Source of the DNA: Rhizobium deserti | GTDB taxonomy: Bacteria; Pseudomonadota; Alphaproteobacteria; Rhizobiales; Rhizobiaceae | Length of the DNA stretch: 64,000 nt | NCBI RefSeq assembly: GCF_004358025.1 | Contig: NZ_SMTL01000004.1 | Location: 62,001 to 126,000, forward strand | Direction: 5' to 3' | Part shown: positions 18,573-28,700 of the stretch, in pieces | Numbering within the stretch: the first letter of the stretch is position 1 | Layout of the letters: each line of letters begins with the position of its first letter | Position numbers and translations under genes: made by a program | The notes under the pieces: generated by a model | What the model was told of the DNA's origin: nothing | The model's input: only the letters and a program-made list of their open reading frames with translations | Databases searched by the model: none

Positions 18573-19997
<1,425 letters not shown>

Positions 19998-20013
19998 CTA
20001 AGTTTTGGACAGA

Positions 20014-20023
20014 ATGTATACAT
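20014..20023. promoter_or_regulatory. Candidate GntR operator upstream of ligM
   Basis: ATGTATACAT is a 10-bp perfect palindrome, 30 bp upstream of the ligM start, in the 121-bp gap after the GntR gene. The same TGTATACA core occurs at 20906-20913 upstream of the GntR gene. FadR/FCD-type GntR proteins often bind short AT-rich palindromes of this kind. Confidence 0.6.
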
Positions 20024-20106
20024 GTTCTCATGGAGAGAAAAGTTCAAGCGAAATTTCTCTCCGTTGCAGGAGGGTGCCCTGTCGCTTCGGGTGCGGAGAT
20101 AGGAGC

Positions 20107-20871
20107 TCAGGAACTGAGCAGCACCAGCCCTGGGACGCTCAGCATCAGCTGCGGATCTTCATAAACGGCATATTCCAGATTTTTCCGGGCAATGCGTGCA
20201 TGCTCACGCGCAAGGGCTTCGGCACGTGCCCCTTCGCGCCCGGCAACTGCTGCAACAAGGGAGCGATGCTGGTCCTGGGCAATATGAAGCGACTGGCGGA
20301 AGGCGGCGACATGAGTGCGGCCGGATAAAAAAGCGGAGGGCGAGGCGAATGGTAGACGCGTCGATCGTTCCACCTCGCGCCGAATGACCGTGCTACCCGA
20401 CAGCTTCACCAGAAGCGCGTGAAATTCTGCGTTGAGTCCGGAATAGGCTTCAAGATCAACGTCCCCGAAGTTTTGCCCGAAGCAGGCGTCCAGTTGAGCC
20501 AAGAGGTCGCGGAGCTGCTGGAGGCCGGTTTGGGAGACGCCACGTTCGGCAGCGAGCCTTGCTGCGGTTCCTTCCAATACGCCGCGCAGCTCTATGGCAT
20601 CCACCGCATCGGCATAGGTAAAGCTCCGCACGACGAAGCCGCCGTTCGCCAGCCGATCCAGGAGGCCCTCTTCCGCCAGCCGGGACATGATTTCACGCAC
20701 CGGCGTGCGCGAAATCTGCAGCGTTTCGGCCAGCGGAACCTCAAAGAGCCTGGTGCCGCCCGGATAGTCGCCGCTCAAGATTTTCTTGCGCAGCTCCATC
20801 AGGGCGCGGGCTGTGTGCGTCGATCTCGAGGCCTCTTCCAAATGAACATCCTGCTGCTGCCGGATCGCCAT
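20107..20871 (-). CDS. GntR-family regulator, FCD subfamily, of the aromatic cluster
   Basis: 254-residue regulator. The N-terminal winged helix (residues about 20-85) has RALMELRKKILSGDYPGG and ISRTPVREIMSRLAEEGLL, standard for GntR proteins. The C-terminal all-helical FCD ligand domain (about 90-225) follows. I chose ATG 20871, since the longer frame opening at GTG 20928 would include the TGTATACA palindrome in its coding region and adds a leader atypical of the family. It lies inside the aromatic cluster between the dehydrogenase and ligM genes and probably represses itself and ligM-metF, with a pathway intermediate as effector. Confidence 0.85.
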   Translation of the reverse strand: MAIRQQQDVHLEEASRSTHTARALMELRKKILSGDYPGGTRLFEVPLAETLQISRTPVREIMSRLAEEGLLDRLANGGFVVRSFTYADAVDAIELRGVLEGTAARLAAERGVSQTGLQQLRDLLAQLDACFGQNFGDVDLEAYSGLNAEFHALLVKLSGSTVIRREVERSTRLPFASPSAFLSGRTHVAAFRQSLHIAQDQHRSLVAAVAGREGARAEALAREHARIARKNLEYAVYEDPQLMLSVPGLVLLSS

Positions 20872-20905
20872 CTTAGCGACATCTCGTGGATCGGCCAAGC
20901 CTGGG

Positions 20906-20913
20906 TGTATACA
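20906..20913. promoter_or_regulatory. Candidate GntR operator upstream of its own gene
   Basis: TGTATACA, identical to the core of the palindrome upstream of ligM, lies 35 bp upstream of the GntR start codon chosen here. Autoregulation is inferred. Confidence 0.55.
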
Positions 20914-20965
20914 TGCATCGAGGTGCACGTTGTCAGGTTGAAGATGACCTAGCAGCAGAAAGCGG

Positions 20966-21841
20966 TCAAAGCCTTGTCTGGACGCGAGCGGCCAATAGGC
21001 TCGCTACGGTCGACCGAAGTTCTTCCGTCGTTTTGATTCCGATCGCAGCCATCTTGTCCTGAATAGCCGCAATCTCCCGGCAGAGGCCGCCATTCAGGCC
21101 GAGCGCATCCAAAGTGGCACCGCTCTCGCGCATCTCGGCGGCCCGTCGCCGCCCGTGGCGCGTGGTCCGCTCGAATTGGTATGCTGGGAATTTCGACCAA
21201 TCCAGGCCTGGAAAGCTTTGCGAGAGCGAAGCTAAAATCTCTTCGAAACAGCCTGAGGCTTCGGCTGCAAGCAGGGCCTCGATCGTGATCGCTTCGAGCC
21301 CCTTGACGAAGACGGAGCGCACCATCTTGATTGCCGTTGCCGAACCGGGCGCGTCGCCTGCAAACTCTCCGTTGAACCCCAGGCTCCGCATGCGATCGAG
21401 AATGGCGCCGGCGTTTTTTCCGGCAAGCAAGATCGGCGTGCCATGACCTTTGGGATGAACCGGCGCCATGACAGCCATGTCGAGATAATCGGCACCTGTG
21501 GCATCGACAAGGGCGGAGGTTTCCACCTTGCGCTGCGGCGAAACTGAATTGATGTCGATCAGCAGGGCGCCTTGGCCGAGATGGGGCAGTATCGACTTTG
21601 CGGCCTCAAGGCTTTGATCAGCAGTCACGGCGCTGAAAATCCATTCGGCATCGGCAAGTTCGGCCGGAGATCCGGCCACATTAACGCCGCGGCTCGTCAT
21701 CGCCAGCCGCATATCTTCCGCCGCTGCCGGATCATCCAGAAGCCGGTCATAGGCGCGGAACTGGCCATGATCGAGCCTCAAAGCCAGAGTGTCGTGAAAG
21801 GCACGCGCTGCTTCACCGAAGCCGAGAAACGCAATCCTCAT
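20966..21841 (-). CDS. NAD(P)-dependent dehydrogenase, 6-phosphogluconate-dehydrogenase-like with DUF1932 C-domain
   Basis: 291 residues. An N-terminal Rossmann domain (RIAFLGFGEAARAFHDTL) is followed by PVHPKGHGTPILLAGKN and an all-helical C-domain of the DUF1932 type with KMVRSVFVKGLEAITIEALL. The usual catalytic lysine position of beta-hydroxyacid dehydrogenases fits the KMVRS segment near residue 165. It is transcribed with galD, galC, galB and the VOC dioxygenase gene (18 bp after galD). Its step is unknown. One possibility is oxidation of a ring-cleavage semialdehyde, the job done by LigC in the protocatechuate 4,5-pathway; another is reduction of a side-chain ketone. Family firm, function open. 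Confidence 0.75.
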   Translation of the reverse strand: MRIAFLGFGEAARAFHDTLALRLDHGQFRAYDRLLDDPAAAEDMRLAMTSRGVNVAGSPAELADAEWIFSAVTADQSLEAAKSILPHLGQGALLIDINSVSPQRKVETSALVDATGADYLDMAVMAPVHPKGHGTPILLAGKNAGAILDRMRSLGFNGEFAGDAPGSATAIKMVRSVFVKGLEAITIEALLAAEASGCFEEILASLSQSFPGLDWSKFPAYQFERTTRHGRRRAAEMRESGATLDALGLNGGLCREIAAIQDKMAAIGIKTTEELRSTVASLLAARVQTRL

Positions 21842-21859
21842 GGTCTGTCGATCCCGTCG

Positions 21860-22915
21860 TCAATCGCCAAATACCAAGCCGTCAAAAAGCTTGCGTGCCG
21901 TCCGCAATACGGCTGCACGGTCCACCTGGCCGTCCTTCATCGTCGCGATGACGCTCATTTCTCCCGTCGGATGCTCCACGGACAGAAGCTTTTCATCCCC
22001 TTCGGGAATGGCGGCGAGCTCGGCAGCCGGACCCTTCGGCAGGAGGCAGGCGGTTGCCACGCTGACTGCGCCAAGCACGCCGATTGCGTCGTGGCACTTG
22101 TGCGGGATGAAGGTTCGGGTGGAGATTGTTCCGCCGGATGTGGGAGCCGAGACCATCGTTATCTTGGGCACGGATTTCTTCGCGACGTCGCCGAGGTTCA
22201 TCATCGGCCCAGCCTTCAGCCGGATGGATTCCAGCTTCACCCGCAGCTCCTGGTTTGCCTCGAGATCCTTCGGGCTTTCGTCGCCCCTGATGCCGAGCGC
22301 TTCGGCATGCATCAAAACGCAAGGCATGCCGTTGTCGATCAAGGTGCAGGCTATGCCATCGATCTCGTCGACCAGATTGCCGGTGGGTAGAAGCGCGCCG
22401 CAGGAGGAGCCGGCCGTATCGGCAAAGACGATCGGGATCGGAGCCGAGGTGCCGGGTACGCCGTCGATCCGCGCCTCGCCTTTATAGCTCACCTTGCCGC
22501 CGGGCGTGTCGATCGTCGCTATGGCGATCTGCCCGGTATTTTCCATGAAGATCGACACCTCGGTCTTGCCGTCATTTGGAGAAACCAGACCCCGTTCGAT
22601 GGCGAAAGGCCCGATCCCTGCCAGGATATTTCCGCAGTTCTGGCCGTCGGTGACGATCGGCTGGTCGACGAAGACCTGCAGGAAGAGATAGTCGACATCG
22701 ACGCCTTGCCGCTCGGATTTCCGGACGACGGCCACCTTGGAGGTCAGCGGATTGGCGCCGCCCATGCCGTCGATCTGGCGCGCATCGGGCGAGCCCATGA
22801 CGCGCAGGAGGAAACCGTCGCGGTCGGCGGGCAGTTCCTCGGCGAGAAAATATCCGCCTTTGGACGTGCCGCCGCGCATCCACATGCAGCGGACGCCGCT
22901 GTCGATATCTCCCAT
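21860..22915 (-). CDS. galD: 4-oxalomesaconate tautomerase (GalD/PrpF family)
   Basis: 351 residues of the PrpF/diaminopimelate-epimerase-like fold. Characteristic stretches are CMWMRGGTSKGGYFLAEELP, RQIDGMGGANPLTSKVAVV and DGQNCGNILAGIGPFAIERG. In Pseudomonas putida, GalD converts the keto form of 4-oxalomesaconate, the gallate ring-cleavage product, to the enol form used by GalB. The ATG at 22915 has GGAGGCGATC directly upstream. It lies 25 bp after the galC-like gene and 18 bp before the dehydrogenase gene, all on one strand. Confidence 0.87.
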   Translation of the reverse strand: MGDIDSGVRCMWMRGGTSKGGYFLAEELPADRDGFLLRVMGSPDARQIDGMGGANPLTSKVAVVRKSERQGVDVDYLFLQVFVDQPIVTDGQNCGNILAGIGPFAIERGLVSPNDGKTEVSIFMENTGQIAIATIDTPGGKVSYKGEARIDGVPGTSAPIPIVFADTAGSSCGALLPTGNLVDEIDGIACTLIDNGMPCVLMHAEALGIRGDESPKDLEANQELRVKLESIRLKAGPMMNLGDVAKKSVPKITMVSAPTSGGTISTRTFIPHKCHDAIGVLGAVSVATACLLPKGPAAELAAIPEGDEKLLSVEHPTGEMSVIATMKDGQVDRAAVLRTARKLFDGLVFGD

Positions 22916-22940
22916 GATCGCCTCCGATCCCGTGTCGTTC

Positions 22941-23612
22941 CTAGATGTATTTCAAGCCTTTTTCGGCCAAACGCCCGCGCATGTCGTAGATGTCGAGACC
23001 CAGCTCGCCGGCGGCAAGACGCTTGCGCTTGGCCTCTTCTGCCGCAACTCGGGTTTCTGCCTTTGTGGCGACCGCTTCCGCTTCCTCGCGCAGCACGACG
23101 CAGACGCCATCGTCGTCGGCGACGATGATATCGCCCGGCCGCACATAGGCACCGGCGCAGACCACCGGCACATTGACGGAACCGGGCGTTTCCTTGACCG
23201 TTCCCTGCGCAAATATCGCCTTCGACCAAACGGGAAACTTCATCTCGGTCAGATCGGCCACGTCACGAACACCTGCATCGATGATCAAGCCATTGCAACC
23301 GCGCGCTTGGGCCGACGTTGCCAGCAGATCGCCGAAATAGCCATCTTCGCAGGAGCTGGTCGGAGCAAGCAGCAGGATGTCGCCGGGTTTGATCTGCTCG
23401 ATCGCCACATGCAGCATCCAGTTGTCGCCAGGCGGTGCCAAGATCGTCACCGCGCTGGCGGCCAGTCTGGCGCCGCTATAGATCGGACGCATGTAGCTGG
23501 CGAGCAGGCCCTTGCGGCCCTGTGCCTCGTGGACGGTGGCGACACCGCAGGCGGCAAGCCGATCGATGACGGATTGATCGGCACGCTGAATATTCTGGAC
23601 GACCACCGCCAT
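22941..23612 (-). CDS. galC: 4-carboxy-4-hydroxy-2-oxoadipate aldolase/oxaloacetate decarboxylase (GalC/LigK)
   Basis: 223 residues of the RraA-like class II HMG/CHA aldolase family. The metal and substrate loop [10 protein letters not shown] (with the conserved G-x-R-D) and [15 protein letters not shown] are present, and the C-terminal helical extension ([20 protein letters not shown]) is the form found in proteobacterial CHA aldolases. It would split 4-carboxy-4-hydroxy-2-oxoadipate to pyruvate and oxaloacetate, the last step of the gallate and protocatechuate 4,5-cleavage routes. Its start ATG overlaps the galB stop by one base (TGATG), indicating coupled translation. Confidence 0.88.
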   Translation of the reverse strand: MAVVVQNIQRADQSVIDRLAACGVATVHEAQGRKGLLASYMRPIYSGARLAASAVTILAPPGDNWMLHVAIEQIKPGDILLLAPTSSCEDGYFGDLLATSAQARGCNGLIIDAGVRDVADLTEMKFPVWSKAIFAQGTVKETPGSVNVPVVCAGAYVRPGDIIVADDDGVCVVLREEAEAVATKAETRVAAEEAKRKRLAAGELGLDIYDMRGRLAEKGLKYI

Positions 23613-24340
23613 CAGAGTTCATCCACGGTGCGCGGGAAGACCGACTGGAAACCTTCCGCATGGGTCGACTTGCGCCCGCCGGACTGGCCGCCGGAATTGC
23701 GCATGAAGTGATTGCCGCGGTTCTCGGCAACGTTCTTGTAGTAGTGCCAGAGATGCTCCTGGCCTTCCATGCACTGGATGGCCGCCCACTTCTTTTCCCA
23801 GACAGGGGAAATGTCGAGGAAGACATCCGGCTTCCATTCCATCTGCTCCGTCTGGTGCGGCTCGAACAGATAGAGCTGCGGCGCGCCGAGAACCTTTTCG
23901 CCTGGATTATGGCCCCAGGCCTGTGCGATCATGCGGGCTTCAAGAGCCACCTGGGTCGCATACATGTGGTCTGTGTTGTACGGGTCCCACTTGGAGTGGG
24001 AGAGCATGAATTCCGGCTGCACCTTGCGGATCACATCAACCAGCTTGAACTTGGCGTCCTGATCCACGATTAGCGGATAATCGCCGAGATCGAAGAACTG
24101 GATATCGGAGACGCCGAGCGCCTTGGCGGCATTCTCAGCCTCGGTGCGGCGTCCAGACTTCACCTTGTCCAGCGTCATTCCCGGATTTTTCCAGAGCTTG
24201 GCGCTTTCGCCACGCTCTCCGTAGGAGAGGCAGACGACGGTGACGTCATAACCTTTCTCCTGGTGGAGCGCGATGGCGCCGCCGCAACGCCAGACGAAGT
24301 CCGCCGAATGGGCGCTGATGACCAATGCTGTCTTAGCCAT
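23612..24340 (-). CDS. galB: 4-oxalmesaconate hydratase, GalB type (PIG-L fold)
   Basis: 242 residues of the PIG-L/LmbE zinc-hydrolase fold. The usual AHPDD motif of deacetylases is [17 protein letters not shown] here, the variant I associate with GalB hydratases, and [12 protein letters not shown] supplies a further metal-ligand region. GalB of P. putida hydrates 4-oxalmesaconate to 4-carboxy-4-hydroxy-2-oxoadipate; the unrelated LigJ does so in Sphingobium. The ATG at 24340 follows GAGGTATATCC. Standing between the dioxygenase and the aldolase genes, its assignment as hydratase rather than deacetylase is well supported. Confidence 0.87.
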   Translation of the reverse strand: MAKTALVISAHSADFVWRCGGAIALHQEKGYDVTVVCLSYGERGESAKLWKNPGMTLDKVKSGRRTEAENAAKALGVSDIQFFDLGDYPLIVDQDAKFKLVDVIRKVQPEFMLSHSKWDPYNTDHMYATQVALEARMIAQAWGHNPGEKVLGAPQLYLFEPHQTEQMEWKPDVFLDISPVWEKKWAAIQCMEGQEHLWHYYKNVAENRGNHFMRNSGGQSGGRKSTHAEGFQSVFPRTVDEL

Positions 24341-24364
24341 GGATATACCTCATGTTCTTGCGAA

Positions 24365-25324
24365 TTAGTGGTCGGTGGCAATCGGGGGTGTACCGTGGGT
24401 GTGGAAGGTATCGATCGTCTTCAAGCCCCAAGCCTGGCCCTTCTTGCGCTCGGTTTCGGTCCAGGTGATCGGCTTCCAGTCGGGATTGAGAATCAGCCGT
24501 GCGCCAGAATTGGCCACCTCGACGCGGTTGCCGGCAGGCTCCCAGACATAAAGAAAGAACGTGCCTTGGACGGCGTGCTTGTGCGGCCCAGTTTCGATAT
24601 GAACGCCGTTCTCCAGGAAGATATCGGCGGCCCGCAGGACGTCCTCACGCTGATCGACAGCATAAGTCACGTGGTGAAAGCGGGCGTGTCCGCCGCCGTG
24701 GTCTTCCGTATAGGCGATGTCGTATGTCTTGTTGTTGACCGTGAACCAGCATCCACCCAGCCGGCCATTGTCCAAGAGGATCTGTTCCGTGACGCGGCTG
24801 CCGAGCGCCTTGGTCATGAAATCTCGGATGGCGCCGACATCGGCGGCCAGCAGGTTCAGATGGTCCAGCCGGCGAGGGGAAACGCCGCGGCCGTGATAGC
24901 GCTGGGCGATGTTCTTGAGCGCCGACCTTTCTTTCTCGGGTGCGATATAGTCGACCGTGTCGAAATAAAGCTCGAAGATGTGCCCGTCAGGATCCTGGAA
25001 TTGGTAGGCACGACCATGGCCCATGTCGCCATCCACCCAGCCGATACCACATCCCATCCCTTCGATGATCTCGACCCGACGGGCTAGCGCTTCCGGGGAA
25101 GCGGCACGATAGCCGACATGGCCTACACCCGTCGTGTGGTGCCGCGTCAGCTTCAGCGTGTGGAATTCGTAGTCGTCGAAAGCGCGCAAATAGACGCTGT
25201 CGCCTTCGCGGCCGCTTTCGGTCAGCCCGTAGATGCGGGTGAAGAAATCCAAGCTTTCCTCGAAGCAGTCGGAATAAAGTTCCACATGGCCAAGATGGGC
25301 GACATCGTAGGACGGCTCTGCCAT
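24365..25324 (-). CDS. Type I (VOC-fold) extradiol ring-cleavage dioxygenase
   Basis: 319 residues, two VOC modules, related to catechol and homoprotocatechuate 2,3-dioxygenases. The 2-His-1-carboxylate iron ligands are H155 (RRLDHLNL), one of H217/H218 (ARFHHVTY) and E269 (GNRVEVAN), close in numbering to homoprotocatechuate 2,3-dioxygenase. The second-sphere histidine of that family (HD in THDTA or AHDIA motifs) is tyrosine here (Y201 in KTYDIAY), and three extra residues lie before the HH pair. ATG 25324 is used; an in-frame TTG at 25336 is possible. It is first in the aromatic operon and takes the position of the gallate/protocatechuate 4,5-dioxygenase. Substrate unproven. Confidence 0.82.
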   Translation of the reverse strand: MAEPSYDVAHLGHVELYSDCFEESLDFFTRIYGLTESGREGDSVYLRAFDDYEFHTLKLTRHHTTGVGHVGYRAASPEALARRVEIIEGMGCGIGWVDGDMGHGRAYQFQDPDGHIFELYFDTVDYIAPEKERSALKNIAQRYHGRGVSPRRLDHLNLLAADVGAIRDFMTKALGSRVTEQILLDNGRLGGCWFTVNNKTYDIAYTEDHGGGHARFHHVTYAVDQREDVLRAADIFLENGVHIETGPHKHAVQGTFFLYVWEPAGNRVEVANSGARLILNPDWKPITWTETERKKGQAWGLKTIDTFHTHGTPPIATDH

Positions 25325-25753
25325 TCGTTTTCCCAAGGTGGTCGTCAGCGGCGCCCGAACACGATCGCCTTGCCCTCTGAATAGATGCCCGGTTCTCCAC
25401 CCAAACGCAGCATCATAGTTATGCTAGAAATAGATCCGTGCGTTGCCTCGTGACGAATAGGTTCTGCTCCAGCCTCATAAGTTTTTGTTGAGACGGCTTC
25501 GAAGGAGCCTCTTTCGGAATGCCTTCGGAGACGGCGGCGCGAAGGCTGGCTGTGGCACTACTTTTCTGAAGCGGCGTCGGTCATGTTGGCGGGTGCAAAC
25601 GGCACAACAACTCGAGACGGGTTCCAAAGCCGAGAAGCGTACCGCCCTTTATTGGGTCATCTGCGAGATTCCATAGCCCGGCAGGTCCAGCTTCGTTGAC
25701 AAGTCCTGACACACATTGGACAAGTGGAATCGCTAGCAGCCAGGGGGGACTTT
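25325..25753. promoter_or_regulatory. Divergent intergenic region between the aromatic operon and the alpha-2-macroglobulin gene
   Basis: No gene is visible in these 429 bp. AGCAT (25409-25413) and ATGCT (25421-25425) form an inverted repeat in AT-rich sequence 85 bp upstream of the dioxygenase gene, an operator candidate for the leftward operon. On the other side TTGACA occurs at 25696-25701, within a direct repeat TTGACAAGT/TTGGACAAGT, but no matching -10 box is evident. The TGTATACA motif is absent here. Confidence 0.35.
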
Positions 25754-28700
25754 ATGTCTAGGCGCGCGTTTTTCGGTTTTTTTGCTCTTGTACTGTCCGC
25801 CTTTACGCTGGCAGCGCCTGCAATGGCGGCTGAACGCCGTATCGAGACGTCGGCGGACAGCGATTACTCCGGCTTCGATCTTCGAACCGTGAAGAATGTC
25901 AGCCAGGCGCAGTGCGAAACCGCCTGCATCGGCGATAACCAGTGCCGGGCCTTCACCTATAACGTCAAGGCGAAGTGGTGCTTCCTCAAGTCGGATTACA
26001 GCCAGCTCAACGGCTTCCAGGGCGCCGTTGCCGGCAAAATCGTCGAAGCGGCGGCTGATCCCGATATAGGGGCACCGCCAAAACTCTCCTTCCTCACCGA
26101 GGAGCTGTTGCAGCAGGCGCGCGACCAGAAGAGCGGCCTGGCTCTCGGGGATAATCAACAAGGCTACGGGATCGGCAACCTGAGGACGATTGCCCAGACC
26201 GAACTGCTCAGCGGCAATGTCGATACTGCCATCTACAATTACAAAGGCGCACTGGCGCTTGCTCCCGAAGATGCCGCCCTATGGATCGAGCTTGCGCGGG
26301 CTGCCGGGACGGCCAATAGCAGCACGGCCGGCGAGTCGGCGCTTGCCGCCATCAATGCCTATCAGGCTTCGCGAACGGCGGCGATCCGTGCCGATGCGCT
26401 TGCCGTTCTGGCCGCGGCTCTCGCCAAGCAGGAGAGCTATCGTCCGGCGCTGAGTGCCTACAAGGCGAGCTTGGCGCTGGCGAATGCGCGCACCGTTCAG
26501 GCCGCGTACAATGACCTGCGCGAACGCCAGGGCTTCCGCGTCATCGGAAATACGGTTGATGCCGACAGTGCGGCGCCACGGGTCTGTGTCCAGTTTTCCG
26601 AGCCTCTGGTCAAGGCAGGCGTGGATTATGCACCTTATGTCGTACTCGACAGCCAGGCACCGAAAGCCATGGAAGCCAAGGACAGCCAGATCTGCGTCGA
26701 GGGCTTGGCGCACGGGCAGCGCTACAAGGTTTCTCTGCGCCGCGGCCTGCCATCCTCGGTAGACGAACCTTTGCCAGCTCAGGTAGATATCGACATCTAC
26801 GTCAAGGACCGGTCGGCGAGCGTCCGCTTCACCGGAGACAGTTTCGTGCTGCCGTCCACCGCACGCCGCGGTATTCCGATTGTTTCGGTCAATACGGAGA
26901 AAGCGGATCTTAAGCTCTACCGCGTCGGCGATCGCAACATGGCTGGGTTGCTTGCCAATTCGCAGTTTCTGACCCAGCTGGACACTTATACTGCCAGCCA
27001 GATCGAGGCCCAAAGCGGCGAGCTTGTTTGGCAAGGGACGATCGATATCGTTCGGGACATCAACAAGGACGTCGTGACCAGCTTTCCGGTCGACGAAGCT
27101 TTGCCGGCCCGTAAGCCCGGCGTTTATGTGCTAACGGCTGCCGCTTCCAATAGCATTTCCCAGGAATGGGACAGCAAGGCGACGCAGTGGTTCGTGGTCT
27201 CTGATATCGGCCTCACCACCTATGCCGGCACGGATGGACTGCACGTCTTTGCGCGCTCTCTCGCCACAGCGAAGCCGATCGCCGGAGCGGATCTCCAGCT
27301 TCTCGCCAAGAACAATGAGGTTCTCGGAACGGCGAAAACCGACGCCGACGGCAGAGCGGTTTTCACCGCCGGACTGATGCGCGGCACGGCTGCCATGGTT
27401 CCCGCCATGCTGACGGCACAAAACAAGGGGCAGGATTTCGTTTTCCTTGACATGAGCCGCGCCGGCTTCGACCTGTCCGACCGCGGCGTCACGGGGCGCC
27501 CGGCGCCCGGCGCCATGGATATCCTGCCATGGACCGAGCGCGGCATCTATCGCCCCGGCGAAACGGTGCATGCCAGCGTGCTTGCCCGCAACGTCGACGC
27601 AACAGCTATCGAAAACCTGCCGCTGACCTTCGTCTTCCTGCGGCCCGACGGTGTCGAAGATCGCCGCATGGTCAGCAACGGCGCGCTCGGCGGATATGCG
27701 CTTGATCTGCCGCTGCTCGCCTCGGCCATGCGTGGCACATGGACCATGCAGATCTTCGCCGATCCCAAGGGCACAGCGATCGGCGAGAAGACGTTCCTGG
27801 TCGATGATTTCGTGCCGGATCGCATTGAATTCGACATGAGCAGCGAGGTCAAGGAGATCGTCGTCGGCAAGCCGGTTGAGGTCGCCATAGATGGGCGCTT
27901 CCTTTATGGCGCGCCGGCGGCCGGGTTGAAGCTCGAGGGCGAGATTGCGCTGAAGCCGACCCGAGAGCATGCAGCCTTTCCGGGCTATCATTTCGGCCTG
28001 GCCGATGAGGAGGAAACCGAAACGGCTCGCACAACGCTCGATGCGCTCGAACCGACCGACAAGGGAGGCAAATCCACTTTCGACGCCGCAATCAGCGAAG
28101 TGCCATCGACCACCCATCTCGTCAGCGCCAACGTCGTCGTTCGCATGCAGGAGGCAGGCGGCCGCGCCGTCGAGCGCTCTCTCACCCTGCCGGTCAAGCC
28201 GGAGGCTGCCCGGATCGGCATCAAGCCGGAATTTACCGGCGATCTTGCTGAGAATTCTGTCGGCAGTTTCAACGTGATCCTGGTGGATCCCGAGGGCAAG
28301 AAACAGAACAAGCAGGGCCTGCGGTGGAAGCTCATCAAGATTGACCGGGACTATCAATGGTATCGCGACGGTTCGTCCTGGCGCTTCGAACCCGTCACCC
28401 GGACCAGCCAGATTGCCAATGGCATGGTCGATGTCGGGAGTGATGGCGGCAAGGTTTCTGTGCCTGTTGCCTGGGGCCAGTATCGCCTGGAGATCGAAAC
28501 GGCGGATGTCGGTGGGCCAGAATCCAGCGTGCAGTTCGACGCCGGCTGGTTCGTGACGGCGGCCTCGAGCGAGACACCGGATGCTTTGGAGGTCGGTCTG
28601 GACAAGCCGAGCTACAAGATCGGAGAAACGGCCAAGCTCAAGGTCTCCGCGCGCTATGCCGGGGAACTTCTGATCACTGCGGGTTCTGAAAGCCTCGTAG

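Noticed and set aside
25485..25676. 63-codon frame in the gap before the alpha-2-macroglobulin gene as a small gene
   Set aside because: Basic, low-complexity translation, no ribosome site, no hydrophobic or motif content; treated as intergenic.
27131..28357. 408-codon minus-strand frame within the alpha-2-macroglobulin gene
   Set aside because: Antisense shadow with low-complexity composition and no motif.
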